NCBI RefSeq assembly: GCF_027257875.1
Contig: NZ_JAPVQY010000005.1
Span: forward strand, 89,816-153,815
Source of the DNA: Burkholderia sp. IMCC1007
GTDB lineage: Bacteria; Pseudomonadota; Gammaproteobacteria; Burkholderiales; Burkholderiaceae
Direction: 5' to 3'
DNA length: 64,000 nucleotides
Both the position numbers and the translations under genes were made by a program. Shown here piece after piece: positions 1 through 10,567 of the stretch (positions are counted from its first letter, which is position 1; each line of letters starts with the position of its first letter). Under the pieces are notes generated by a model. The model searched no databases and was not told where the DNA came from. It saw nothing but the letters and a program-made list of their open reading frames with translations.

Positions 1-1
1 C

Positions 2-2104
2 CGGCCCGGCTACGAGGATGTCTGGTACTACCTGTGGCGCGAGCGCCGGCTGCCGGTCAACGTCGACCCGTTCGACGCGCGCCTCGACGACGAGCTCGAA
101 CGCGCGAGGCTGCGCAAGGTGTTCGAGCAGCAGCTCGACAGCGTGGTCGGCTATGTGCTGCCGGTCAAGCGCACGGAGGAGGAGTCGGGCCGCGATCGGT
201 CGGGCCGCGATCGGCCGGGGCTCGACGGGCCGCGCTGGCAGACGGGCCCGTGGTTCTTCCGCGACGAGCGGATGTACCTCGTGCCGGGCGATTCGCCGAT
301 GGGCTATCGGCTGCCGCTCGATTCGCTGCCGTGGGCGGCCCGCGAAGACCATCCGTACCTGGTCGAACGCGATCCGTTCGCGCCGCGCGATGCGTTGCCG
401 GACGCCGCCGCCATGCGCGCCCGCTACGCCGGCCCGGCCGATGCGCCGCGCTACCTGGCCGGCGTGCATCGCGAAGCGTCCGCGCAGACCGTGATGCAGT
501 GGCGCGACGATGGCACGGCCGCAAGCAGCCGACCGGGCGAAGCGGACCCGCATCGCCGCCCCGAGCGCTTCGAATCGGCCGCGTGGATCACGCGCACCGC
601 GCTGTGCGTCGAAGTGCGCAACGGCATCCTGTACCTGTTCATGCCGCCGCTCGCCGCGCTCGAGGATTATCTCGAGCTGCTCGGCGCGATCGAGCTGACC
701 GCGCACACGCTCGGCGTGAAGCTCGTGCTCGAAGGCTATCCGCCGCCGCGCGACGCACGGCTGAAGCTGTTGCAGGTGACGCCCGATCCCGGCGTGATCG
801 AGGTGAACATCCATCCGGCCGCGAACTTCGACGAACTCGTCGACCATACCGAATTCCTGTACGACGCCGCATGGCAGTCGCGGTTGTGCAGCGAGAAGTT
901 CATGGTCGACGGGCGGCACGTCGGCACGGGCGGCGGCAACCACTTCGTGCTCGGCGGCGCGACGCCGGCCGACAGCCCGTTCCTGCGCCGCCCCGATCTG
1001 CTCGCGAGCCTGATCGCGTACTGGCACAACCACCCGTCGCTGTCCTACCTGTTCTCGGGGCTGTTCATCGGGCCGACGAGCCAGGCGCCGCGCGTCGACG
1101 AAGCGCGCAACGACCAGCTCTACGAGCTCGACATCGCGTTCGCGGAGATCCAGCGCAACAAGCTGCTGTTCGGGCAGGACATGCCGCCGTGGCTCGTCGA
1201 TCGCGTGCTGCGCAACCTGCTGATCGACGTGACGGGCAACACGCACCGCAGCGAATTCTGCATCGACAAGCTGTATTCGCCCGATTCGTCCACCGGCCGG
1301 CTCGGCCTGCTCGAACTGCGCGCGTTCGAGATGCCGCCGCATGCGCGGATGAGCATCGTGCAGCAACTGCTGCTGCGCGCGCTGGTCGCGCGTTTCTGGA
1401 CCGCGCCGTACACGACGCCGCTCACGCGCTGGGGCACCGCGCTGCATGACCGCTTCATGCTGCCGGCGTTTCTCCAGATGGATTTCGACGACGTGCTGGC
1501 CGAGCTGCGCGACGCCGGTTTCGCGTTCGATCCCGCGTGGTTCGCGCCGCACTTCGAATTCCGGTTCCCGCTGTTCGGGCAGATCGCGGTGAACGGGATG
1601 GAGCTGTCGCTGCGCGGCGCGCTGGAGCCGTGGCACGTGATGGGCGAGGAGGGCGCGGCCGGCGGCACGGTCCGCTACGTCGATTCGTCGGTCGAGCGGC
1701 TCGAAGTGCGCGTGACGGGGCTGAACGACAACCGGCACGTCGTGACCGTCAACGGCCGTGCGTTGCCGCTGCAGCCGACCGGCACCGTCGGCGAGTACGT
1801 CGCGGGCGTGCGCTACAAGGCATGGTCGCCGCCGTCGGCGCTGCATCCGACCATCGGCGTGCATGCGCCGCTCACGTTCGACATCGTCGATACGTGGCTG
1901 CAACGCTCGCTCGGCGGCTGCCGGTATCACGTCGCGCATCCGGGCGGGCGCAACTACGCGACGTTCCCGGTCAATGCATACGAAGCCGAGAGCCGCCGGC
2001 TCGCGCGCTTCGTCGAGATGGGGCACACGCCGGGACGGATGGACGTCGCGGCGGCCGCGCCGAGCCGCGAATTCCCGTTCACGCTCGACTTGCGGCGGCC
2101 GTGA
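2..2104 (+). CDS. DUF2126 / transglutaminase-like large protein (5' partial)
   Basis: The reading frame is open from the first bases, so the start lies upstream; about 700 C-terminal residues are present. The sequence contains features typical of DUF2126 proteins: the stretch GTGGGNHFVLGG near nt 930-965, then HNHPSLSYLFSG and FIGPTSQAPR (nt 1025-1090). Full-length family members are about 1,100 residues with an N-terminal transglutaminase-like cysteine peptidase domain, which would be outside the window. It sits directly upstream of an ATP-grasp/alpha-E protein and a second transglutaminase. These three families recur together in bacteria and are thought to make or process a peptide-like product, which has not been identified. 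No catalytic residues can be assigned from this fragment. Confidence 0.85.
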   Translation, partial: RPGYEDVWYYLWRERRLPVNVDPFDARLDDELERARLRKVFEQQLDSVVGYVLPVKRTEEESGRDRSGRDRPGLDGPRWQTGPWFFRDERMYLVPGDSPMGYRLPLDSLPWAAREDHPYLVERDPFAPRDALPDAAAMRARYAGPADAPRYLAGVHREASAQTVMQWRDDGTAASSRPGEADPHRRPERFESAAWITRTALCVEVRNGILYLFMPPLAALEDYLELLGAIELTAHTLGVKLVLEGYPPPRDARLKLLQVTPDPGVIEVNIHPAANFDELVDHTEFLYDAAWQSRLCSEKFMVDGRHVGTGGGNHFVLGGATPADSPFLRRPDLLASLIAYWHNHPSLSYLFSGLFIGPTSQAPRVDEARNDQLYELDIAFAEIQRNKLLFGQDMPPWLVDRVLRNLLIDVTGNTHRSEFCIDKLYSPDSSTGRLGLLELRAFEMPPHARMSIVQQLLLRALVARFWTAPYTTPLTRWGTALHDRFMLPAFLQMDFDDVLAELRDAGFAFDPAWFAPHFEFRFPLFGQIAVNGMELSLRGALEPWHVMGEEGAAGGTVRYVDSSVERLEVRVTGLNDNRHVVTVNGRALPLQPTGTVGEYVAGVRYKAWSPPSALHPTIGVHAPLTFDIVDTWLQRSLGGCRYHVAHPGGRNYATFPVNAYEAESRRLARFVEMGHTPGRMDVAAAAPSREFPFTLDLRRP

Positions 2105-2292
2105 CCGGCGGATGAAAGGACGGATGTCGATGCGCGATTCGCGACTTCCCGGGTCGCCGGCCGCTGGCGGCCCCGACGGAGTGCTAGGATGCGGGCAGGT
2201 TGCGGCGCTTCGCCGCGCCTGCCGCGCTCGATTGCCGGTGCGGCGGCGCGCGGGCGCTGCCGCTGCCGCACCCTGACGACGGAACGATACCC

Positions 2293-4941
2293 GTGCCGCC
2301 CATTCACCCCGACGATCTCGCCGCTGCCGACGCGATGCCCACGCTCTTCGATACCGGCGCGCAGCCGGACGCCGCGGAACTGGCCGCCGCGCTTGCGGCG
2401 CCTGCCGCCGCAGGCCGCTACGACGAACTGCGCGGCAGCGCCGCCGGCCTCAACGCGCCGCTGCTCGCACCGGCGTGGCGCAGCTTTTTCACGTCGATCG
2501 GCAGCGACGGCGTGGCCGACCTCGATCGCCGCGCCGACGCATTGCAGCGGCGCATGCGCGAGAACGGCCTGTTCTATCAGCTGCACGAGCAACGCGCGGG
2601 CGACGGCGCGGCCGGCCCGTGGTCGCTCGACCTGCTGCCGCTGATCGTCACGCCCGACGACTGGGTCGCGATCGAGCGCGGCGTGCTGCAGCGCGTGCGG
2701 CTGCTGAACGCGACGATGGCCGACCTGTACGGGCCGCAGACGATCCTGCAGCGCGGGCTGCTGCCGCCCGCGCTCGTCACCGGCCATCCCGGCTACCTGC
2801 GCGCGATGCGCGGCGCGTGCGTGCCGGGCGATACATGGCTGCACGTCGTCGCGTTCGATCTCGCGCGCGGGCCCGACGGTCAATGGCGGATCGTCGCGCA
2901 GCACACGCAGGGCGCGGCCGGCCTCGGCTATCTGCTCGAAAACCGGCTGATCGTGTCGCGGCTCTTTCCGCGCGGGTTCCGCGGGCTGCGCGTGCAGCGG
3001 CTCGCGTCCGCGTACCGTTCGCTGCTGCAGAGCATGCAGGCGCTGAGCCCGGCCGCCCGGAACTCGCGGATCGTGCTGCTGACGCCGGGGCCGCACAGCG
3101 CGACCTATTTCGAGCATGCGTATCTCGCGCGCTACCTCGGCCTCACGCTGGTCGAGGGCGGCGACCTGACCGCGCGCGACAACCGCGTATTCCTGAAGAC
3201 GCTGCGCGGGCTCGAACCCGTGCACGGCATCCTGCGCCGCGTCGACGACGCGTGGCTCGATCCGCTCGAACTGCGGCCCGACTCGATGCTCGGCGTACCG
3301 GGGCTGCTGCAGGCCGTGCGCGCCGGCAACGTGCTGCTCGCGAACGCGCCGGGCTCGGGCTTTCTCGAATCGCCGGGCATGCTCGGTTTCATGCCGCGCC
3401 TCGCGGAAGGGCTGCTCGGCGAAACGCTGACGCTGCCGGCCGTGCATTCGTGGTGGTGCGGCGAGACAGCCGCGTGCGACGACGCGCTGCCGCAACTCGC
3501 GCGCAGCATCGTGAAGCCGTCGTATCCGCCCGATGCGCAGGCGGGCGGCGGGTTCGATCCGGTGATCGGCGCGCGGCTCACGCAGGCGCAGCTGGCCGAG
3601 TGGCGTGCGCGGATTCTCGCGCGGCCCGAGCAGTACACGGTACAGGCCGACCTGCCGCTGTCGCAGGCGCCCACCTGGCCGGGGCACGATGCGTCCGACG
3701 GCAACGGCGGCGCGCGCATCGTGCCGAAGCCGCTGCTGCTGCGCGTGTTCGCGCTCGCCGACGGCGCGCAGCGCTGGCGTCTGCTGCCGGGCGGGCTGTC
3801 GCGGGTCGGCACGCGCGACACGCTGTTCAACGCGCCGATGCCGCGCGGCGGCAGCACCGTCGATACGTGGGTGATGACGGAAGGCATCGTCGATTCGACG
3901 ACGCTGCTGCAGACGCATCTCGGCCCCGACGATCTCGTCGAGCGTCCGCGCGCGATCGCGAGCCGCGCGGCCGAGAACCTGTTCTGGCTCGGCCGCTACA
4001 CCGAACGCGCGACCAACCTGATGCGTCTTGCACGCGCCGCGCTCGAACGGCTGCGTGGCGAGGACGATGTCGACAGCCCCGCGCATCTGGAGCTGATCGA
4101 CACGTTGTGTCGCGACACCGGCCTGATCGCATCCGACGCGCCGAACGCCGTCGATGCGCCGCGCGCGTTCCAGTATGCGCTCGCCACATCGCTGACGCGC
4201 GGCGCGGACCGCACGTCCGGCATCGCGTCCTGCCTGTTCGGCATGCGCGGCGCGGCCGCCGCGATCCGCGAGCGGCTGTCGAGCGATCAGTGGCGGCTGA
4301 TCGACGATGCGACGCAGCTCTTTGCCGACAGCGCCGATCATCCGGAGGCCGAGGAGCAGATCGGCAACGAGGCGCTGCAGCTGCTGGAACGCCTCGGGCT
4401 GCTGCTCGGCGCGATCACCGGCGCGCAGACCGACAACATGACGCGCGACGACGGCTGGCGGCTGCTGTCGATCGGCCGGCAGATCGACCGGCTGGACTTC
4501 CTGTGCAGCGTGCTGAAGTTCGCGTTCGAAGAGGGCGCCGTGCACCGGCAGGATGGCTTCGAGCTCGTGCTGGAGCTGTTCGACAGCACGATCACGTTCC
4601 GCTCGCGTTTTCAGCGCGGTTTCGACGTCGCGCCGCTGCTGTCGCTCGTGGTGCTCGACACCGACAACCCGCGCTCGCTCGGCTGGGTGGTGCAGGCGCT
4701 GCGCGGCCGGCTGACGAAGGTCGAGCGCAGCGAAGGCTATGCGCTGTCCGAGCTGGCCGAGACGGTTCCCGACGTGCCTGCGTGGTCGCTGAACGAACTG
4801 TGCGAAACCGGCGACGACGGCCGGCATGACAAGTTGCTCGACGCGCTCGATACGACGGTGAAAGCCGTGTGGGAACTGTCGAACCGGATCGGCGAACGCT
4901 ATTTCAGCCACGTGCGCGAGGCGGGCAGGACGCTATGGTGA
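2293..4941 (+). CDS. Circularly permuted ATP-grasp / alpha-E domain fusion protein
   Basis: An 882-residue protein. Residues ~70-540 form the circularly permuted ATP-grasp domain (former DUF404/DUF407) and residues ~555-880 the helical alpha-E domain (former DUF403), which opens with AENLFWLGRYTERA. In many genomes the two are separate adjacent genes; here they are fused. ATP-grasp enzymes of this type are predicted amide- or peptide-bond ligases; substrate unknown. I chose GTG at 2293 because GGAACGA lies 5 nt upstream; ATG at 2335 is the alternative, and the frame extends to 2200 without family-like sequence. The stop overlaps the next gene's start (ATGGTGA), indicating translational coupling. 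A long antisense frame covers the gene but has no family-like content. Confidence 0.88.
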   Translation: MPPIHPDDLAAADAMPTLFDTGAQPDAAELAAALAAPAAAGRYDELRGSAAGLNAPLLAPAWRSFFTSIGSDGVADLDRRADALQRRMRENGLFYQLHEQRAGDGAAGPWSLDLLPLIVTPDDWVAIERGVLQRVRLLNATMADLYGPQTILQRGLLPPALVTGHPGYLRAMRGACVPGDTWLHVVAFDLARGPDGQWRIVAQHTQGAAGLGYLLENRLIVSRLFPRGFRGLRVQRLASAYRSLLQSMQALSPAARNSRIVLLTPGPHSATYFEHAYLARYLGLTLVEGGDLTARDNRVFLKTLRGLEPVHGILRRVDDAWLDPLELRPDSMLGVPGLLQAVRAGNVLLANAPGSGFLESPGMLGFMPRLAEGLLGETLTLPAVHSWWCGETAACDDALPQLARSIVKPSYPPDAQAGGGFDPVIGARLTQAQLAEWRARILARPEQYTVQADLPLSQAPTWPGHDASDGNGGARIVPKPLLLRVFALADGAQRWRLLPGGLSRVGTRDTLFNAPMPRGGSTVDTWVMTEGIVDSTTLLQTHLGPDDLVERPRAIASRAAENLFWLGRYTERATNLMRLARAALERLRGEDDVDSPAHLELIDTLCRDTGLIASDAPNAVDAPRAFQYALATSLTRGADRTSGIASCLFGMRGAAAAIRERLSSDQWRLIDDATQLFADSADHPEAEEQIGNEALQLLERLGLLLGAITGAQTDNMTRDDGWRLLSIGRQIDRLDFLCSVLKFAFEEGAVHRQDGFELVLELFDSTITFRSRFQRGFDVAPLLSLVVLDTDNPRSLGWVVQALRGRLTKVERSEGYALSELAETVPDVPAWSLNELCETGDDGRHDKLLDALDTTVKAVWELSNRIGERYFSHVREAGRTLW

Positions 4942-6032
4942 CGTCGAAACACGCCGTGAAGAAGCCGCTTGCAGCCGGTTCCGGCAACGCCACGCCCGCG
5001 ACGTCGGCTACACGCAGCGGGGCGAAAACACCGGAAGCGCCGACTACGTCTGCTACGCCGACTACGCCGGCTGCCGTCGCGCCCGGCCGTTTGCTGCGCG
5101 TCACGCACGACACCGAATACCGTTACGCCGCGCGCGTCGAATCCGCGCAGCATCAGGCGCGGCTGCAACCGCTCGCGACGCTGCGCCAGCAGGTGCTGTC
5201 GTTCGAGCTGGAGATCGAACCGACGCCGGAAGCGGTCGGCACCGAGCTCGACGCATTTGGCAACGCACGCGCGTCGTTCGCGCTGAACCAGCCGCACGAC
5301 ACGCTGTTCGTGCGCAGCCGCAGCACGGTACGCGTGACGACCCCCGTGTGGTCGCAAGGTGCGCGCGGTGCGCCGCCGCCCGCGATCGCGGACCCCGGTG
5401 CCGACCAGGCGACGGCCTGGGAAGCCGTGCGCGAGCGCCTGCAGTTTCGCGCGGGGCAACCGTACGATGCCGCGAGCGAATTCGTGTTCGCGTCGTCGCA
5501 TGTGGCGTGCGATCCCGAGCTCGCCGCGTATGCGGCCGAGAGCTTCACGCCGCAGCGGCCGCTCGTGCAGGCCGCATGGGATCTGATGCGGCGGATTCAC
5601 GCCGATTTTGCATACACGCCGAACAGCACCGACATCACGACGAGCGCGCTCGATGCGCTGCGGTTGCGCAAGGGCGTCTGCCAGGATTTCGCGCACGTGA
5701 TGATCGGCGCGCTGCGCTCGCTCGGGCTGGCCGCGCGTTACGTGAGCGGCTATCTGCTGACGCAGCCGCCGCCCGGGCAGCCGCGCTTGATCGGCGCGGA
5801 CGCGTCGCATGCATGGGTCGACGTGTACGACCCGGCCTGGCCGGAGGATGGCGGCTGGCTGCAGCTCGATCCGACCAACGACCGCGCGCCGGGCGACGAC
5901 TACGTGATGCTGTCGATCGGCCGCGACTACGCGGACGTCACGCCGCTGCGCGGCGTGATTCGCGGCGGCGGCGCGGATCAGGAGCTGAAGGTCGGCGTGA
6001 CGGTCGAGCCGCTTGACGAGGCGGCGCCGTAA
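4935..6032 (+). CDS. Transglutaminase family protein
   Basis: 365 residues. After a low-complexity Ala/Thr-rich N-terminus (~50 residues) comes the bacterial transglutaminase-like N-terminal domain (from LLRVTHDTEYRYAARV) and then the papain-fold core with the triad Cys in GVCQDFAH (~248), His in SHAWVDVY (~291) and Asp in LDPTND (~310). It probably acts as a cysteine peptidase or amidase on the product of the upstream ATP-grasp enzyme. The start ATG overlaps the stop of that gene. No signal peptide is visible, so the protein is likely cytoplasmic. All three genes 2-6032 appear to form one transcription unit. Confidence 0.88.
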   Translation: MVTSKHAVKKPLAAGSGNATPATSATRSGAKTPEAPTTSATPTTPAAVAPGRLLRVTHDTEYRYAARVESAQHQARLQPLATLRQQVLSFELEIEPTPEAVGTELDAFGNARASFALNQPHDTLFVRSRSTVRVTTPVWSQGARGAPPPAIADPGADQATAWEAVRERLQFRAGQPYDAASEFVFASSHVACDPELAAYAAESFTPQRPLVQAAWDLMRRIHADFAYTPNSTDITTSALDALRLRKGVCQDFAHVMIGALRSLGLAARYVSGYLLTQPPPGQPRLIGADASHAWVDVYDPAWPEDGGWLQLDPTNDRAPGDDYVMLSIGRDYADVTPLRGVIRGGGADQELKVGVTVEPLDEAAP

Positions 6033-6216
6033 CACGGCGTGAGCGGCTCGCGGCGGCCTGTCTCGGCGTTTAAGTCGTCGTTAATACTGCCCGTCTAGCA
6101 TGGTCATGCCGGCGAATGGATCGAAGTCCGATCGGGCGCCGGCGGCACGCGCGGGTGCGTCGACGTTACGGCGCCGCGCCGTCGCGCGTCGCCATACCCT
6201 TGCAACGGCGGCGGAC

Positions 6217-6489
6217 ATGATCAAGCACTTCGATTACACGCTCGGCAACGAGACGATTGAGCTTTGCGCGAGCTTTGGCGCGGGCCCGGCGTTCCGCCGT
6301 GTGCTCGTGAGCCGCGCGGATTCGATGGAGACGCTCGTCGTGCTCGACGCGCGTGGCCTGTCGGGCCTGCTGAAGGTGGCGACCGAAGAGCCGGAAGGAT
6401 TGCTCGACGATGCGATCCGCAAGGTCGGGGATGAACAGCTCGTCGAGCGCGCGATCACCGGCAGGACGATCGTCGAAGCCGCGCTTTGA
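6217..6489 (+). CDS. Small hypothetical protein
   Basis: About 90 residues starting MIKHFDYTLGNETIEL, soluble, with an acidic C-terminal half and no motif that I recognise. The frame opens at 6100, but residues before 6217 are a basic, low-complexity stretch unlike real protein, so ATG 6217 is preferred; neither start has a good Shine-Dalgarno. An AT-richer patch at 6070-6098 (TTAATACTGCCC) may carry a promoter separate from the upstream operon. Function unknown; the coding call rests on frame length and plausible composition only. Confidence 0.5.
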   Translation: MIKHFDYTLGNETIELCASFGAGPAFRRVLVSRADSMETLVVLDARGLSGLLKVATEEPEGLLDDAIRKVGDEQLVERAITGRTIVEAAL

Positions 6490-6546
6490 TCGCGCGGCGC
6501 GTGCAGGCCGGCAGGGCCGGCCGCAGCGCGCCGCGTGGTGTCGTGC

Positions 6547-6570
6547 TGCGGCTTATGCGGCTTATGCGGC

Positions 6571-6573
<3 letters not shown>
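6547..6573. repeat. Three tandem 9-nt units at the 3' end of pip
   Basis: TGCGGCTTA is repeated three times exactly. The last unit supplies the TAA stop codon of the minus-strand gene, and each further unit downstream repeats an in-frame TAA. A similar, unrelated 9-nt triplication (nnAATACGCG type, 7581-7607) lies upstream of the same gene. Probably slippage products. Confidence 0.8.
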
Positions 6574-7968
<1,395 letters not shown>

Positions 7969-8424
7969 TCATTGCTCCAGCACGGCCTGCGGCGTATTGC
8001 GGAAGCTGATGGCCATACGGTTGTACGTGTTCATCAGGCTGACTGCAATCGTGAGGTCCACGATCTCGCGTTCGCCGAACACGGCGCGCACTGCATCGTA
8101 GGCGTCGTCCGGTACGCCGGTCGCCGCGACGAGGGTGACCGACTCCGCCCATGCCAGCGCGGCACGCTCGCGTTCGTCGAACAGATGGCCGGCTTCCCGC
8201 CACGCCTGCACGAGCGCCAGCTTGTCGATCTTCACGCCTTGCTTCAGCAGGTCGCGTGTATGCATGTCCAGGCAGTACGCGCAGTTATTGATCTGCGATA
8301 CGCGAAGGTAGACGAGGTCGACGAGAACCGGCGACAGCCCGCTCTGCATCACATAACCGTAAACACCGCCCAGGGCCTTCACGCCCGCGGGCGCGATCTG
8401 GTTGTAATCGAGACGCTTGCTCAT
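7969..8424 (-). CDS. AhpD/carboxymuconolactone decarboxylase family protein
   Basis: 151 residues. The motif CAYCLDMH (CxxCxxxH, ~47-54) is the redox-active site of alkylhydroperoxidase-AhpD-like members, rather than that of true carboxymuconolactone decarboxylases. Known members act as peroxidases or disulfide reductases. The gene follows the cupin gene by 25 nt on the same strand and is likely co-transcribed with it. The AhpD-like/cupin pairing is common in proteobacteria and often under redox or aromatic-compound control, but the substrate cannot be read from sequence. Confidence 0.88.
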   Translation of the reverse strand: MSKRLDYNQIAPAGVKALGGVYGYVMQSGLSPVLVDLVYLRVSQINNCAYCLDMHTRDLLKQGVKIDKLALVQAWREAGHLFDERERAALAWAESVTLVAATGVPDDAYDAVRAVFGEREIVDLTIAVSLMNTYNRMAISFRNTPQAVLEQ

Positions 8425-8449
8425 GACCTAACTCCTTGATGAAGGGACT

Positions 8450-8866
8450 TTACTTGACCGGGGTCGTCAGGACCTTGTCGTTGCTGTCCGCGACGAATAC
8501 CGCGAGCAATCGGGCGGGCCGCGATCCGCTCGCATTGCGGCTGACGCGGTGAACGGCGCCGGGCGCCTCGAAGAAGCTTTCTCCGGCGTGATAGACGCGC
8601 TTCGGGCCGTCATTCACCTGGGATTCGACGTCGCCCGACACGACGTATGCATAGATGAAAGCGGAGCCCGCATGCCGATGCGCGGACGATGCGGCGCCGG
8701 GCGCGTAGTCGACCACGACGGCGGTCAACGACTTGCCCGGGATGTTGGGAATCGCATGCTGGAAGTTCGGCGTGACGGTTTCACCCGTGCCGTGCGCCGC
8801 GGCCGGCGCCGCGATGCAGCAGGCGAAGCTCGTGCAGGCGGCAACTGCAATGGACTGAATGTTCAT
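8450..8866 (-). CDS. Exported single-domain cupin
   Basis: 138 residues. An N-terminal signal peptide (MNIQSIAVAAC..., hydrophobic to ~20, cleavage after AAPAAA) is followed by a cupin barrel with the metal-site pattern SAHRHAGSAFIYAYVVSG and, on the second motif, GAVHRVSRN. It is likely periplasmic and of unknown activity. ATG 8866 is chosen because the signal peptide begins there; the frame extends upstream to 8953 without useful content. It is the first gene of a cupin/AhpD-like pair and lies 117 nt downstream of a MocR regulator on the same strand. Confidence 0.85.
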   Translation of the reverse strand: MNIQSIAVAACTSFACCIAAPAAAHGTGETVTPNFQHAIPNIPGKSLTAVVVDYAPGAASSAHRHAGSAFIYAYVVSGDVESQVNDGPKRVYHAGESFFEAPGAVHRVSRNASGSRPARLLAVFVADSNDKVLTTPVK

Positions 8867-8880
8867 GGTCGTCTGGCTCG

Positions 8881-8890
8881 TTGATGTCTC
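8881..8890. promoter_or_regulatory. Decamer shared with the MocR promoter region
   Basis: TTGATGTCTC, found again exactly at 10437-10446 between the MocR gene and the HD gene. Here it lies 15 nt upstream of the cupin start. MocR proteins commonly bind short repeats at their own and target promoters, so this may be an operator; function is inferred. Confidence 0.35.
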
Positions 8891-8983
8891 CGCATTGTCG
8901 CGTCGGACTCGAACAGTCGAAAGCACCAGGAATGAACATTTCTGTTGTACCAAGATGAGATGACGGCGCTGCGCCTGCCGCCG

Positions 8984-10396
8984 TCAGCCGTGCGCGCGAA
9001 CGAGCTCCAGCAGGCGGCGACAGTCGGTGCCGAGCGTGCGTTCGTTCAGGTTCGTCACGCCGAGCAGCAGGCCCTGTTGCCGCGGCGTGCCCGTGTACCA
9101 AGGCGACAGTGGGACCGGCGCCAGCCCGGACGCGCGTGCCCGCAACGCGATATCGACATCCGATACATCTGCGGGCAGCGTCGTCACCACCGCCATGCCG
9201 GCAGTGGCCTGGATCTTGATCACGTTCGGGTCCTGCTCTTTCAGACAAACAAGCAGGCTCTCGCGGTGCGCTGCGTAGAGGCGCTTCATCCGGCGCAAAT
9301 GGCGCAGATAGTGCCCGTCATGCATGAACTCGGTAACGGCGTGCTGCACGCCCGCCGCTGGTGCGGGTGCGAGGCACGCGGCGATATCGCCGAAGCGGCG
9401 CGCCATGTCCGGCGGGACCACGAGAAAACCCAGACGCAGCGCGGGGCTGATCGTCTTGCTGAAACTGCCGATGTGCAGGACGCGTCCGTGCTGGTCGATC
9501 GACGCGAGCGCGGGCGCGGCCCGCCCGGTCAGCTGGAGTTCGCTCAGGTAATCGTCTTCGACGATCCATGCGTCGTTTCGTCGGGCCCACGCGAGCAGTG
9601 AAATCCGCCGGGCGAGCGACATCGTCACCCCGAGCGGTGCCTGCTGGCCGGGCGTGACGACGGCGAGCGCAGCTTCGTTCGCCTGCCGGATGCCGGCATC
9701 CACGTCGAGCCCGTCGGCGTCCACCGGCACGGCCGTCACCGTCATGCCGGCCAACCCAAGCGCGGTACGCGTGAGCGGAAAGCCGGGTTCTTCGATCCAC
9801 GCGTGTCTGCCCTCCATGCCCAGTCCGCGAATCGCGAGGCCCAGCGCGCCGGAGAAACCGGCGGTGACGAACACCTGGGACGGGCTGCATCGCAGACCGC
9901 GGGCGACGCCAAGGTAGGCGGCAATTTCCCTGCGCAAGTCCGGATCCCCGCGCGGATCGGGATATCCGACCGGCGCCGCGGATGCGCGGCGCGCCGCCCG
10001 CGCCTGAATGCGCGACCAAAGCTTGAACGGAAACGCTTCTTGCGACGGTACGCCCATTTGAAACGGCAGCGGTGCCGAGCCGAATGCGTCGAACAGATCC
10101 GGAAGGGGCGGCGCCTCCGGCGACCAGCGGGCTGCCATCGGCACCGTGGGGCGCTCGGCTACGCGCGTGCCGGCCGCGCCGAGGCCGATTGCGAATTGCT
10201 CGTCGATCAGACGCTCGTAGGCGGCGCGAACGGTGCCGCGCGACACGCCGAGCTGCGCGGCCAGATCCGCCCACGAAGGCAGCCGCGCGCCCGAGGCCAG
10301 CTTGCCGGACTCTATCGCGTCGCGGATCGAAGCGTAGATCTGGACGGACAGCGACGTGCGGGTAGAGCGATCCAGGCCAATGGAGAGCGTCGTCAT
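8984..10396 (-). CDS. MocR family (GntR/aminotransferase) transcriptional regulator
   Basis: 470 residues. The N-terminal winged helix (residues ~15-75, with LAAQLGVSRGTVRAAYERL) is of the GntR type and is fused to a fold-type I aminotransferase domain (~110-470). The PLP Schiff-base Lys is in SFSKTISPALRLG, and EDDYLSEL precedes it. Members of this family, such as PdxR and GabR, sense PLP or amino compounds and regulate a neighbouring or divergent gene. The divergent HD-domain gene and the downstream cupin/AhpD-like pair are the candidate targets. ATG 10396 is preferred over 10411; neither has a clear ribosome site. Confidence 0.9.
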   Translation of the reverse strand: MTTLSIGLDRSTRTSLSVQIYASIRDAIESGKLASGARLPSWADLAAQLGVSRGTVRAAYERLIDEQFAIGLGAAGTRVAERPTVPMAARWSPEAPPLPDLFDAFGSAPLPFQMGVPSQEAFPFKLWSRIQARAARRASAAPVGYPDPRGDPDLRREIAAYLGVARGLRCSPSQVFVTAGFSGALGLAIRGLGMEGRHAWIEEPGFPLTRTALGLAGMTVTAVPVDADGLDVDAGIRQANEAALAVVTPGQQAPLGVTMSLARRISLLAWARRNDAWIVEDDYLSELQLTGRAAPALASIDQHGRVLHIGSFSKTISPALRLGFLVVPPDMARRFGDIAACLAPAPAAGVQHAVTEFMHDGHYLRHLRRMKRLYAAHRESLLVCLKEQDPNVIKIQATAGMAVVTTLPADVSDVDIALRARASGLAPVPLSPWYTGTPRQQGLLLGVTNLNERTLGTDCRRLLELVRAHG

Positions 10397-10436
10397 GTGT
10401 CGATGGTGCATTCGGATTCGTCGATCTTGGGACTGT

Positions 10437-10446
10437 TTGATGTCTC
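10437..10446. promoter_or_regulatory. Decamer in MocR/HD divergent region
   Basis: TTGATGTCTC, identical to the copy at 8881-8890 in front of the cupin gene. It lies in the 171-nt region between the divergent MocR and HD genes, where a MocR operator would be expected. Binding is an inference. Confidence 0.35.
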
Positions 10447-10567
10447 AAGAGAAGCGTAGCTTTTCTCCGTGGACGTGGCCAATCGGTCCGGGCCCGAGTC
10501 CGATGCCCGGGTGCGGCGATCGGAATGCGCGTCGGATCGAGCGAGCCACACGACATCGAACGAACAG

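Noticed and set aside
1954..4911. 985-codon open frame on the minus strand opposite the ATP-grasp/alpha-E gene
   Set aside because: Composition is Arg/Ala/Gln-rich without domain-like sequence; high-GC codon bias opens antisense frames. The plus strand carries clear domain content.
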